A DNA stretch of 64,000 nucleotides from Verrucomicrobiales bacterium (lineage in GTDB: Bacteria > Verrucomicrobiota > Verrucomicrobiia > Verrucomicrobiales > DEV007): positions 124,822 to 188,821 of the forward strand of contig JARGNG010000001.1 of the NCBI GenBank assembly GCA_029213265.1. The letters run 5' to 3'. Of this stretch, positions 36,311 to 45,401 are shown piece after piece. A program made the position numbers and the translations under genes. The notes under the pieces are model-generated. The model was not told where the DNA came from, ran no database searches, and saw only the letters and a list, made by a program, of their open reading frames with translations. Numbering within the stretch: position 1 is the first letter of the stretch; every line of letters begins with the position of its first letter.

Positions 36311-37201
36311 ATGAATCGAAGGCAATCACTCCAAATTCTTGCGGGCGGCGCTGTCTCGCCGCTCGTTTCCTCCCCGCTTTCTGCCGGGGAAAAATCGAAG
36401 CCCTGGCTCACGCTTGCGGTCCAGCAATACAGTTTCAATCACCAGCTCCGGTCCGGTGAACTGACCATTCCGGAGTATCCGAAGACAGTTGTCGAAGGCA
36501 CAGGGATCAAAGCTCTCGAGTATTTCAATGGGCATATGGAAGACAAAGCCGGAGATACGGCTTTCTTCGAGGACTTGAGAAAGCGCACCGATGATCTGGG
36601 CGCGGTGAATACGATGATCCTGTGTCGAAGTGAAGCCGCGCTTGATTCGGCAGATTCCCAAGAACGAACTGCGGCCGTGGAAGGCTACCGCCCCTGGCTC
36701 GAAGCGATGAAGATTCTTGGCGGCCAGTGCATTCGCGTCGACGTCCGCTCGCCGGGCGACCCCGAAGAGCAGAAGGCGCATGCCGTCGCCGGATTGCAGG
36801 CGCTCACGAAGGTGGCGGATGCGGACTACGGTCTCGACATCGTGGTGGAGAATCACGGCAATCATTCGAGCAATGGCGCCTGGGTGGCAGAGGTGATGAA
36901 AGCGGTGGGCGATGACAACTGCGGCACCCTGCCTGATTTCCAGAATTTCACCGACTACGATCCCTACCGGGGCGTCGAGGAAATGATGCCCTGGGCCAAG
37001 ATTGTCTGCGCCAAGTCAAAAAAGTTCGATGAGAGCGGGAACGAAGTGAATGTCGACTACCGGCGCATGCTTAAGATCGTGAAAGACAGCGGCTATAGCG
37101 GATCCATCGGGATCGAATTCGAAGGGCACGACGTCGCGCCGATCGACGGAATTAACGCGACGAAGAAGCTGATCGAAACCGTGATGGCGGAACTGGGGTA
37201 G
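36311..37201 (+). CDS. Sugar phosphate isomerase/epimerase-like TIM-barrel protein
   Basis: This 296-residue exported protein belongs to the xylose-isomerase-like TIM-barrel family. The N-terminus MNRRQSLQILAGGAVSPLVS looks like a twin-arginine signal, which suggests export in folded form with its metal. Barrel strands include CIRVDVRSPGDPEEQ, LDIVVENHGNHSSNG and NCGTLPDFQNFTDYDPYRG, with the metal-ligand Glu in VENHG. It closes with SIGIEFEGHDVAPIDG. It follows the CGPSR sulfatase closely and may act on its product. Its last part is partly duplicated just downstream. Confidence 0.88.
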   Translation: MNRRQSLQILAGGAVSPLVSSPLSAGEKSKPWLTLAVQQYSFNHQLRSGELTIPEYPKTVVEGTGIKALEYFNGHMEDKAGDTAFFEDLRKRTDDLGAVNTMILCRSEAALDSADSQERTAAVEGYRPWLEAMKILGGQCIRVDVRSPGDPEEQKAHAVAGLQALTKVADADYGLDIVVENHGNHSSNGAWVAEVMKAVGDDNCGTLPDFQNFTDYDPYRGVEEMMPWAKIVCAKSKKFDESGNEVNVDYRRMLKIVKDSGYSGSIGIEFEGHDVAPIDGINATKKLIETVMAELG

Positions 37202-37239
37202 GTGCGAGCGTGAGCGAGACACACGACGGACGACCGGCC
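37141..37239 (+). repeat. Tandem duplication, copy A (3' end of isomerase gene plus flank)
   Basis: These 99 bases hold the last 20 codons of the isomerase gene, its stop codon and 38 bases of flank. They match the stretch 37267-37364 at 93 of 99 positions, offset about 126 bases. Confidence 0.9.
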
Positions 37240-37266
37240 GATTTGGAATGGCTGCAACGTCACGCC

Positions 37267-37364
37267 GATCGACGGAATCAACGCGACGAAGGCGCTATCG
37301 AAGCCGTGATGGCGGAACTGGGGTAGGTGCGAGCATGAGCGAGACACACGACGGACGACCGGCC
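37267..37364 (+). pseudogene. Tandem duplication, copy B: decayed isomerase C-terminus
   Basis: This copy of the last codons of the isomerase reads PIDGINATK, then loses one base, and resumes as IEAVMAELG followed by TAG. The five substitutions and one deletion relative to copy A show that it has drifted. The 27 bases before it (NGCNVT reading) also resemble the gene's coding sequence, so it is more likely the remnant of a second, diverged gene copy than a recent slip. It has no start and is not expressed as a protein. The remaining 63 bases to the fusion gene's stop show nothing notable. Confidence 0.75.
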
Positions 37365-37427
37365 TTTGCGGGATGGCAGTCCGACCGGTCCACTCACTTT
37401 CTCAGCAAGAGGGGACCCGTTCGAACT

Positions 37428-40400
37428 TCAAAACTTCTGATCTTCATCCGGCCCTGGATTGGCATACGCGGGATCCTTCGCGCGAATGTGAAGCTCTCCA
37501 TTTTTGAGCGTCTCCACTTCCATTGGTACCAACGTAACTCCCCGCTCGTTGATCGTTTGTGCGGTCACTGAGAGATCTCTCGTCTCGATGCCTTCCCGGG
37601 GAACGGGCGGAATGTTCGCGTTGTAAAAGGCGGTGCACCACCAGCGGTCATCGCTGTCTTGAAAGGGCGTTCCGTGGCCTAGAAATCGACCGGCGAACTT
37701 CCGTTCGCTGTAGGGGCCTTCGATTTTGTCCGCCGTGGCGTAGTAGAGGTTGTAGCTGCCGCGCCTCATCAGGTTCGTCGACCAGCCGGTTCCGAAGAGC
37801 ACGTATTTCCCTTCGATTTTCATGATGAGGCAGCCTTCGTGTCCCATCTTGGAACCAATGTCAGGAGAAGGGGCCGGAGATATCTGGATAGGGGGAGAGG
37901 CGAAACCGGAAAAGTCCGGCTTCAAAGGCGCTATGGAGGTCGCTCCCCAGACCAGATACCAGGTTCCGTCGTCGTCCTGGAAAAGCGAAGGGTCGTGCTT
38001 GCGCCCCAGTTCGGCGCCGAAGGGGTTGCTCCAGGGACCCTTGGGTTCGGGCCCTGCCGAAAGAGACAGGTTCGCTCCCTTGACGGGACCGGGGCTGGTG
38101 TGAGTAAGAGCCCATTTGCCAAGATGATCAATCCAGTGCAGTTCGGGAGCCCAAAGCCTCCACTGGGATCGGTCGTCTCCTGCGTGTGCCTCCGGATTTG
38201 CCTGTGGCCAGATTCCATCGAGAAGGGAGTAGGGAGTTCCGTTTTCCCCATAAGGTTCCCAGTCGATCAGATCTGCGCTCTTCCAGACTTTGGCCTTCCA
38301 CCCGACCAGCGAGGTTTCCCCGAGGCCTGTATTGTAGGGATCGGATTGTTCCCGCTCGTCCCCTGGATTGGGCGCTGTGCCGGTGAGGTAGTAGGTTCCA
38401 TCAGGACCGGTCACGATGTAGGGATCCCGAATCCAATCGTTGGTAACGTGAAAGGCCCGGTCATGGGACGCGAGGGACGAAACGATTGTATCGCGGGGGG
38501 TCGTAGGTGGAACCGGGGCCATCCTGCCTGCGATATCGACTCTCGTTCCTACGATGGTATGGGAGAACGGAAATGGGGATCGGTAGTCGCCCACGGAAGA
38601 ATCCGTTTCGTGGCCGACGGTGAAGGGATCGAGCGGCTCCACGGGAATGAGACCAGGTGATGGTTTTGTCAGGGGTGTTCCTCCATTGATCGAGAGCTTC
38701 ATCTTCTTCGGTCCGAGATCCGCTTCGATTCGATTGGTGCCGGTGATTGGCTCCATCGTCTCAATCCTGGTGCTCTTCCCCTTTGTTCGCACTTCGAACC
38801 GCAGTTTTCCGTCGACGAAATAGAGGCTGTATCCGTTTTGATTTCCACCGTGAGCCACGACGACTCCGTTGGCCTTGTTGTTTTCGCCCCGAATATTCAC
38901 CTCGGCGACGATGTGGATCGGTTTCCCGGCAATCGAGGCTGCCGGGCCCGGCTTCTTTGACGGAGTCGTCTTTTTGTTTCTGCCAACCGCTTCGGGGTAG
39001 CGACTCAAAATTTTTCTCAGTTCGGAAACAACCTTCGGTTTTTCGGTCGCGAGATTCTTTGATTCGAGGGGGGCGGACTCGTAGTCGTAGAGTTCCAGCT
39101 CCGCATTCTCCGGTCTGTCACCCGGCGTTTTCCATTCCACGAGACGGTACTGATCGGTTCGAATGGCTCGTCCAAGCTTTCCTTTCGGATAGGCATGAAA
39201 CGCATGATCGCGAACCCTGGCATCGGGATCCTTGAGCGCGGGAACGAGGGATACCCCGTCGATGGGTTGCGGCCCTTTCGGAGCGGGGAGCCCTGCCAGT
39301 TCTGCCAGGGTCGGGAAAACATCGACACTCTCTGCGAGTTGGCCGGTGGTGGACCCGGCAGTGATTCCCGGTCCGGAGAAGAGAAGGGGAATGCGATTCG
39401 CCTGTTCGTAGTTGGTGTGTTTGGTCCAGATGCCGAGGTCGCCCAGGTGGAAACCGTGATCTCCCCACAAAACCACAATCGTATTTTCGGCGAGACCGAG
39501 ATCCTCCAGTTTTTGTACGACTTTTCCAATCTGGGTGTCGACGTAGCTGGTGCTCGCGTAGTAGCCGTGGATCAATTGAAGTGCGACTTCGTCACTGATT
39601 TCTGCCGGGTCATTTTTGTCGGGAACAGGAAAATAGTTTCGAATCTCCCCACCTCGTTTTCCGGCCACGGGAGGGGAGCCGGCCGGCAGATCCTGATTGG
39701 GTGCCAGTTCAAACTTCTCCGGATCATAGAGGTCCCAGTATTTTTTCGGGGCGGAGAAAGGCAGGTGAGGGCGGGCGAAGCCGGCTGCGATGAAAAAAGG
39801 AGTTCCGTCCTTTTTGAACCGTTCCTTCGCCGCTTCGAGGCGGCGTCCTGTTTCCGCCGCGACTCGCCCGTCAGCATAGGCTTCGTCATCGACGTCAGGG
39901 GATTCAAAGGCGGCACCACGGGGGAGCGTGTTCATCCCGCCGGGAGGGGCCGGGATGTTTTGGAACATCGCTTCTTCGCGGGTAAGCTTACCGTCGGGTT
40001 TCGACTTGGGATCGACGTATTCGATGACCTTCTCTTTGAAATGAGGTACCGAGAATGATTCGGGGTCTCCTTCGTTCCCGTGACCGATGTGAAAAATCTT
40101 CCCGAGAGATTCGGTTCGGTATCCGTGCTTCGCGAAGTGCTGCGGCATTGTCACCGCATTGGGAATGGCCTTTCGCAGTTCGCTTCCGAGTCCATAGAGT
40201 CCGGTCGAAGTCGAGTGTGCGCCTAGCATCAGGGTAAACCGGGATGGCGCGCAGACGGCCTGGTTGCAGTAGGCTTTTTCAAAACGCACTCCTTTCCCAG
40301 CAAGCCGGTCAATATGGGGCGTGATCGCGAGCGGATCGCCGTAGGAACCGAGTGCGGGCTTCAGGTCGTCGACGAGAAGAAGAAGAACATTGGGCTTTTC

Positions 40401-40460
40401 CGAGGCACTTGCGAAAGAGAAGCAGGTGACGAGGAAGAGAAGAATTCGTTTCGCATTCAT
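37428..40460 (-). CDS. Sulfatase / LamG-like / GH43-like fusion protein
   Basis: This is a 1010-residue secreted enzyme starting at the ATG at 40460 (signal MNAKRILLFLVTCFSFASAS). Residues about 22-490 are a complete sulfatase of the iduronate-2-sulfatase-like kind, with NVLLLLVDDLKPALGSYG, Cys70 in AVCAPSRFTLMLG, and VVLWGDHGFHLGDLG. A Lys/Pro-rich linker leads to a beta-sandwich at about 510-645 (GVVVAHGGNQNGYSLYFVDG). From about 665 to 1000 is a five-bladed propeller of GH43/GH117 style, with candidate catalytic Asp in WIRDPYIVTGPDG, Asp in RKHDPSLFQDDDG and Glu in GHEGCLIMKIEGK. Desulfation and glycoside cleavage may occur on the same chain. It is convergent to the isomerase gene. Confidence 0.92.
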   Translation of the reverse strand: MNAKRILLFLVTCFSFASASEKPNVLLLLVDDLKPALGSYGDPLAITPHIDRLAGKGVRFEKAYCNQAVCAPSRFTLMLGAHSTSTGLYGLGSELRKAIPNAVTMPQHFAKHGYRTESLGKIFHIGHGNEGDPESFSVPHFKEKVIEYVDPKSKPDGKLTREEAMFQNIPAPPGGMNTLPRGAAFESPDVDDEAYADGRVAAETGRRLEAAKERFKKDGTPFFIAAGFARPHLPFSAPKKYWDLYDPEKFELAPNQDLPAGSPPVAGKRGGEIRNYFPVPDKNDPAEISDEVALQLIHGYYASTSYVDTQIGKVVQKLEDLGLAENTIVVLWGDHGFHLGDLGIWTKHTNYEQANRIPLLFSGPGITAGSTTGQLAESVDVFPTLAELAGLPAPKGPQPIDGVSLVPALKDPDARVRDHAFHAYPKGKLGRAIRTDQYRLVEWKTPGDRPENAELELYDYESAPLESKNLATEKPKVVSELRKILSRYPEAVGRNKKTTPSKKPGPAASIAGKPIHIVAEVNIRGENNKANGVVVAHGGNQNGYSLYFVDGKLRFEVRTKGKSTRIETMEPITGTNRIEADLGPKKMKLSINGGTPLTKPSPGLIPVEPLDPFTVGHETDSSVGDYRSPFPFSHTIVGTRVDIAGRMAPVPPTTPRDTIVSSLASHDRAFHVTNDWIRDPYIVTGPDGTYYLTGTAPNPGDEREQSDPYNTGLGETSLVGWKAKVWKSADLIDWEPYGENGTPYSLLDGIWPQANPEAHAGDDRSQWRLWAPELHWIDHLGKWALTHTSPGPVKGANLSLSAGPEPKGPWSNPFGAELGRKHDPSLFQDDDGTWYLVWGATSIAPLKPDFSGFASPPIQISPAPSPDIGSKMGHEGCLIMKIEGKYVLFGTGWSTNLMRRGSYNLYYATADKIEGPYSERKFAGRFLGHGTPFQDSDDRWWCTAFYNANIPPVPREGIETRDLSVTAQTINERGVTLVPMEVETLKNGELHIRAKDPAYANPGPDEDQKF

Positions 40461-40578
40461 AGAAATCAGCTCCCCACTTCGACCAGTGGGAGCCCAATAG
40501 TATAGGGATGTCTTCCGAACCGGCAATTCAGTCCTCTTGAGAAAGCAGACTGCGTTTTGTAGATTTCGGTTCCACGGG

Positions 40579-42066
40579 TTACCCCATCCATTGGAGGAGG
40601 AGGCGGCTCCAGACCGAGGTCAATGGGAACGCACAAAGTCCGATCACGGCGCCGGGAAGGATAAAATCCCGGGAGCGGACCTGGCCGCCGGCAAAGGCGA
40701 TCGCATTCGGCGGTGTGGAAATCGGAAGGCACATCGCAGCAGACGCGCTCAGGGCCATCGGGATAGCAAAAGCGGCGGCTTCTTTGGCGCCGGCGAGCGA
40801 TGTGCCTGCCGCGATTCCGATGGGAATGAGAATGTTGGCCGCGGCCGTGTTGCTCATGAAGTTGGAAAGCAGCAGGGTGAGAAGAGAAAACACCATCGCC
40901 ATCGCCCATGGCTGGATGGGGAGCGTGGCCAATTGACTCGCGAGCCAGCTCGCCAGTCCACTTTCGGCGACGCCCACCCCGAGAGAGAGGCCGCCGGCGA
41001 GAAGAATGAGAATGTCCCAGTCGAGCGTCCGGATTTCCTCTGCACGAATGACACCGGTGATGGAGAAAACGACAATCGGAAGGAACGAAACCACCGCTGT
41101 GGGAATTCCGTGCCAGCTTCCGGAAAGCCAGAGCGATACCGTGGCGAGAAAGACGACGAGAACGGTCCATCTTTGCCAACGGGGAAGCAGGCGGGGTTCC
41201 GCGAGACCGGCACCGGACTCGGGGATCGCCTCAGGCCCATCCGAGACATTTCCGCCGAGGTGGAGTTCCGCTCCCCTGACCTTCTTTTGAAGAACAAAAA
41301 AGAGTCCGCCCAGGAGAAGCATCGCAGGAGGAAGGCCGAACAGCATCCACCGGAGAAAGTCGACCTCGTAGACTTCGTTGAGAAGGCCCGAGGCAATCGC
41401 GTTGGGAGGCGTTCCGATAATCGTTCCCATTCCACCCAGGTTTGCGGAGAAAGCGCCGCCGATGGTCAGGGTCCTCGCCGCGCTGGACGATTGCGATGAA
41501 GCGAGCATGGGGCCGAGGATGGCTATCATCATTGCCGCCGTTGCCGTGTTCGAAAGGAACATCGAAAAGACGAAGGTGGTGAGCATTGCAACCAGCAGAA
41601 TGCGCTCGGGTTTCGCTCCGGCGAGTCGAAGAAGCCGGTCTGCGAGATCACGGTCCAATCCGGTTCTCGAAGAGGCACGTGCCAGAATGAATCCCCCGAA
41701 AAAGAGCCACATCGAGGGGCTCGCCCAGGGTTCGACAAATTGCTGCCAACTCTTGCTGTCTCCGTCGACGGCCATGACGCCGCCGGGCGCGCCGAGGATG
41801 ATGATTTGCAATCCGATTCCGAGCAGGGCGACGGCGAACGCCGGGATTGCTTCCGTCATCCAGAGGAGTCCACAGAACGCGACAATGGCAAGGCTCCAGC
41901 GGGCGGACTCCTCGAGGCCCGGATAGTTCGGGAGGAAGGCGGTAAGTGCGGCCGCAAGAAAGCAGAGAATCACTTTCAGGAAGGCGGCTCCGGAGTCGAA
42001 TTCGAGGTGTCCCAGGATCCGTCTGTATTCGGCGCGGGTGTCGGCTCTTGAAATTCGGAATTTCAT
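40579..42066 (-). CDS. DASS-family sodium/anion symporter (SLC13-like)
   Basis: This 495-residue inner-membrane transporter has about 11-12 helices. Both DASS signature repeats are present: FLSNTATAAMM with GTIIGTPPNAIA in the first half, and NFMSNTAAANIL with PISTPPNAIAF in the second. The paired SNT motifs bind the anion and sodium. Family substrates are dicarboxylates, citrate or sulfate, so this could move sulfate released by the neighbouring sulfatases or take up an organic acid. The sulfatase/GH43-like fusion gene starts 118 bases downstream, on the same strand. The gene is divergent from the GNAT gene. Confidence 0.93.
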   Translation of the reverse strand: MKFRISRADTRAEYRRILGHLEFDSGAAFLKVILCFLAAALTAFLPNYPGLEESARWSLAIVAFCGLLWMTEAIPAFAVALLGIGLQIIILGAPGGVMAVDGDSKSWQQFVEPWASPSMWLFFGGFILARASSRTGLDRDLADRLLRLAGAKPERILLVAMLTTFVFSMFLSNTATAAMMIAILGPMLASSQSSSAARTLTIGGAFSANLGGMGTIIGTPPNAIASGLLNEVYEVDFLRWMLFGLPPAMLLLGGLFFVLQKKVRGAELHLGGNVSDGPEAIPESGAGLAEPRLLPRWQRWTVLVVFLATVSLWLSGSWHGIPTAVVSFLPIVVFSITGVIRAEEIRTLDWDILILLAGGLSLGVGVAESGLASWLASQLATLPIQPWAMAMVFSLLTLLLSNFMSNTAAANILIPIGIAAGTSLAGAKEAAAFAIPMALSASAAMCLPISTPPNAIAFAGGQVRSRDFILPGAVIGLCAFPLTSVWSRLLLQWMG

Positions 42067-42199
42067 TGGGATTGGAATGAGGAGGAAAGGATTAAGCCTG
42101 CCTGTTGCACAATTCGTGCCGCAGCGTTTCGAAGAATGATCTGTTTGTTGAAGAAGTCATTCCCGGAGCTGGCACATGAAATGCTTTCCCTAATGAACT

Positions 42200-42781
42200 A
42201 TGATTGAACTTGTTGTAGAGCGATTTCCAGTACGGGTTGAATTGAGCGATGGAACCGCGTGCACCATTCGAATGATGCAGGACGGCGACGAACCCGGCTT
42301 CCGTGACTTTCATGCCGTCATTCCGGAGGAGGAGCAGTTGTTTATTCGTTCGAGGATCAAGGATGGTAGTCTTTTCCGGGAGTGGATGTCCGATCCGGAA
42401 AGCGGAGAGCACATTCCGCTGATGGCATTCGTCGATGGAAAACTCGTCGCGACCGGTTCGCTGCATCAGCGACTGGGCGGGTGGAAACGACATATTGGGA
42501 AGGTTCATTTCCTGACTCATCCTGATTATCGCGGGCTTGGATTGATCGATCATCTCCTTTCGATCATTGTCGAGGTGTCCGCCGAGTTGGGCCTAACCAA
42601 GCTGGAATCCGAGATCAACGGGGAACGCAAAGTGGCCATCGAGTCGATGGCGACGGCCGGGTTCAAAGAACTGGTTCGCCTCCCCAATTACATTCGGGAC
42701 ATGCGCGCGGAGTCCCATGACTACGTGCTCATGGGAATGAGCCTAGTGGCGGCGTATGAGAATCTCGGAGCGGGAGACTGA
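42200..42781 (+). CDS. GNAT-family N-acetyltransferase
   Basis: This is a 193-residue cytoplasmic acetyltransferase. The acetyl-CoA loop is HPDYRGLGLIDHLL, preceded by the strand HIGKVHFLT. TKLESEINGERKVAIESMAT matches the following helix and strand, and GFKELVRLPNYIRDM closes the fold. No substrate is indicated. Its stop is four bases from the stop of the convergent CVPSR sulfatase gene, and its start is 133 bases from the divergent DASS gene. Confidence 0.86.
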   Translation: MIELVVERFPVRVELSDGTACTIRMMQDGDEPGFRDFHAVIPEEEQLFIRSRIKDGSLFREWMSDPESGEHIPLMAFVDGKLVATGSLHQRLGGWKRHIGKVHFLTHPDYRGLGLIDHLLSIIVEVSAELGLTKLESEINGERKVAIESMATAGFKELVRLPNYIRDMRAESHDYVLMGMSLVAAYENLGAGD

Positions 42782-42785
42782 AGCC

Positions 42786-44111
42786 TCAGCGAGTCAAAGC
42801 CTCCAACTCAGCGGTGAGTTGTTCTACAATTCCCGGATGATCTCCGGTCAAATTCGTGGTCTCACTGATATCCGCGTCCAGATCGTAAAGGAGCGGAGGG
42901 TCGTGTTTCGTCATGGGTGATTTCTTGCGGGTCTCTGCGTTCGTTGGATGCTTCGTCACGTAGTGAATTTTGTGTTTTCCGGAGCGGTAGACACTTCGAT
43001 TGTAGAGCCAGTTTGTCCTCGGGCTCGGTTTTCCTTCGAGGAGCGCGGGGGTCAGGTCCGTCGACATCCAGCCCGGCTTTTCTGAGGGGAGATCGTCGGA
43101 TCCGGCTAGCGTGGCAAAGGTGGCGTAGAGGTCGAGATTGGCCCCCATCCCGTCGACCGTGGCCGGAGCAATTTTCCCGGGCCAATGGAAGATGGCAGGG
43201 ACACGGAACCCACCTTCCCAGGAAGTGGATTTTTCGCCGCGCAGCGGAGTCGCAACTCCCCCGTGAGGACCGAAGGCGGTCCAGGGACCGTTGTCGCTCG
43301 TGAAAACAAGGAGCGTGTTTCCGGCGATGCCGGCTTCATCGATCGCTTTGCGAACCTGCCCAACCGACCAGTCGATTTCCTCGACGACGTCACCGAATCG
43401 ACCATCCTCACTTTTTCCCTGAAACTCCGGCGAAGCAAAGATTGGCGCGTGCGGCATATTGTGCGCCAGGTAGAGAAAGAAGGGTCCGTCCTTTTGTTCC
43501 CCGATCCATTTCACGGCCTCCTCGGTATAGCGTTTTGTCAGGAGTTCCTGATTCACTGGAAACTCCACCACTTCCCGTCCGCGAATGAGAGGAACGGGAA
43601 AGGAGAATTTGTCCGCTGTATCAAAAACGGCGCGGGTTTGCTTTTTCCCGGGAGGCGGAGGGACATCGTTGCTCCCCGGTGTGCCGAAATGGGAATCGAA
43701 CCCGCAATTCAGCGGATGCATGGTGGCATTTCCAAAATCCTCTGGATAGCCGGCGAGGTGCCACTTTCCCAGAATGGCATTGGTGTAGCCCTGGCGCTTC
43801 AGCATGGAAGGCAGCAGGATATCCTGCTCCCGGATGCCAATGGGCTGGTCCTTGAGCAGGGTCGGGTGCCTTCCGCTCATGAGTCCCCGGCGGCTGGGAA
43901 CGCAGGTGGAACCGGCTGCGTAAAAGCTGGTCCATCGCTGACCTTCGGCAGCAAGCCGGTCGAGGTTCGGTGTCTTCACCTTTTTGTTTCCATAGCAGGC
44001 GAGATCCCCGTAGCCGAGGTCGTCGACGAAGATCAGCACGAGGTTGGGCTTCTCTGCGGCGGGGGAAAGGATCGGGAGGAGGCAGGCAAGAAAGAAAAGA
44101 AGGCGTTTCAT
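42786..44111 (-). CDS. Secreted sulfatase, CVPSR type
   Basis: This 441-residue sulfatase is the shortest of the nine in the window. Signal peptide MKRLLFFLACLLPILSPAA is followed by NLVLIFVDDLGYGDLACYG and the formylglycine motif at Cys70 (STCVPSRRGLMSG). GKWHLAGYPEDFGNA, YLAHNMPHAPIFASP and LLVFTSDNGPW are conserved active-site blocks, matching arylsulfatase A/galactosamine-6-sulfatase-like enzymes. It is divergent from a BNR sialidase-like gene across 145 bases, and the two could be co-regulated. Confidence 0.94.
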   Translation of the reverse strand: MKRLLFFLACLLPILSPAAEKPNLVLIFVDDLGYGDLACYGNKKVKTPNLDRLAAEGQRWTSFYAAGSTCVPSRRGLMSGRHPTLLKDQPIGIREQDILLPSMLKRQGYTNAILGKWHLAGYPEDFGNATMHPLNCGFDSHFGTPGSNDVPPPPGKKQTRAVFDTADKFSFPVPLIRGREVVEFPVNQELLTKRYTEEAVKWIGEQKDGPFFLYLAHNMPHAPIFASPEFQGKSEDGRFGDVVEEIDWSVGQVRKAIDEAGIAGNTLLVFTSDNGPWTAFGPHGGVATPLRGEKSTSWEGGFRVPAIFHWPGKIAPATVDGMGANLDLYATFATLAGSDDLPSEKPGWMSTDLTPALLEGKPSPRTNWLYNRSVYRSGKHKIHYVTKHPTNAETRKKSPMTKHDPPLLYDLDADISETTNLTGDHPGIVEQLTAELEALTR

Positions 44112-44256
44112 CTTTGGAAAGGTGGCGAGGAGACAGGTGTCGTCCTCCGTATGATAAACGAAAATCGCCCGGTTTCGGCCAGCCTAAACGCGTAGCGGCG
44201 TGGATAAGGCCCCGAATCTCCGTGCAATCGTTTCGTGATTTCGGCAGAAAGGAGTC
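44112..44256. promoter_or_regulatory. Divergent region between sulfatase and sialidase-like genes
   Basis: This 145-base gap carries the promoters of two divergent genes for exported glycan-acting proteins. A GTAGCGGCGTGG segment near 44201 resembles an arm of the REPIN at 12547, but has no hairpin partner. No operator is recognisable. Confidence 0.3.
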
Positions 44257-45396
44257 ATGAAAGCTCTCGCGACTCTCTTTTTGATATCCATCGTACCGGT
44301 ATTTTCCTTCGCCGCTGAAAACGTCTTCGGCATTCCGATCATCGACCTGAGCGGGGAGACGGATCGCCAAATCGTTGTGGACCGGGAAAAAGGCCAGTAC
44401 CTCGGGCATCCCACCACAGTTCTATTTGAGGACAACAAAACGATGCTGATTGTCTATCCGAAGGGACATGGAAAAGGGGGCATCGTCTACAAGCGCAGCA
44501 CGGACGCGGGACTCACCTGGAGCGAAAGGCTTCCGACACCGGAGAGTTGGGCAACGTCCCGGGAGGTCCCGACCCTGCATCGCGTGATCGATGCGGAGGG
44601 CAAAAAACGCATCATCATGTTCTCGGGACTCTATCCGACGCGGATGTCCGTGACGGAGGACGATGGGAAGACCTGGAGCGAACTGGCACCGGTCGGAGAC
44701 TGGGGGGGAATCGTGGTGATGGGTTGCCACATCGATCTGAAAACCGGTCCGGGTCACTACATGGCCATGTTTCACGACGACGGACGGTTTCTGACATCAG
44801 AGCCGAAGCAGGAAAAGCCGGTTCGTTTCCGCCTTTTCAAAACCCTGTCGGAGGACGGAGGCCTGACCTGGTCGGACCCGATCGAGATTCAAAACAGCAA
44901 CGAGGTTCATCTCTGCGAACCGGGGATCATTCGCAGTCCCGATGGAAAGCAACTCGCGGTATTGTTGCGGGAAAATTCCCGAACGAAAAATTCGCACATC
45001 ATCTTTTCCGATGACGAGGGGAAAACCTGGACGAAACCGAGGGAGCTTCCGAATTCACTCACCGGAGACCGGCACACGGGAAAATACGGTCCGGACGGAC
45101 GACTCTTTATTTCCTTCCGCGACCGAACTCCCAAATCCTGGCAAAGTCCCACAGCGGGAGACTGGGTCGGTTGGGTCGGCACCTACGAGGACTTGGTATC
45201 CGGAGCGCCCGGGCAATATCGGGTTCGCCTGATGGACAACACGAAGGGAGCCGACTGCGCCTATCCTCCGGTGGAGATTCTCCCGGATGGAACCTTCGTC
45301 ACGACGACCTACGGACACTGGGTGGAAGGGGAGGAACCCTACATCGTCAGTGTCCGGTTCAAACTGTCGGAACTCGACGAAAAAGCGGCCCGGTAA
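44257..45396 (+). CDS. Secreted BNR-repeat sialidase-like protein
   Basis: This 379-residue protein has signal peptide MKALATLFLISIVPVFSFAA and a six-bladed propeller with at least four Asp-box loops: STDAGLTWSERL, TEDDGKTWSEL, SEDGGLTWSDPI and SDDEGKTWTKP. The late arginine-containing segment GPDGRLFISFRDR is typical of the family. True exo-sialidases have a catalytic arginine triad, Glu and Tyr that I cannot place with certainty, so it may cleave another acidic sugar or only bind glycan. It is convergent to PhoD by five bases and divergent from a sulfatase. Confidence 0.82.
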   Translation: MKALATLFLISIVPVFSFAAENVFGIPIIDLSGETDRQIVVDREKGQYLGHPTTVLFEDNKTMLIVYPKGHGKGGIVYKRSTDAGLTWSERLPTPESWATSREVPTLHRVIDAEGKKRIIMFSGLYPTRMSVTEDDGKTWSELAPVGDWGGIVVMGCHIDLKTGPGHYMAMFHDDGRFLTSEPKQEKPVRFRLFKTLSEDGGLTWSDPIEIQNSNEVHLCEPGIIRSPDGKQLAVLLRENSRTKNSHIIFSDDEGKTWTKPRELPNSLTGDRHTGKYGPDGRLFISFRDRTPKSWQSPTAGDWVGWVGTYEDLVSGAPGQYRVRLMDNTKGADCAYPPVEILPDGTFVTTTYGHWVEGEEPYIVSVRFKLSELDEKAAR

Positions 45397-45401
45397 TTCG
45401 C

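Noticed and set aside
37093-37347. 84-residue open frame on the - strand with repeated motifs
   Set aside because: It is the antisense reading of the tandem duplication, which explains its internal repeat.
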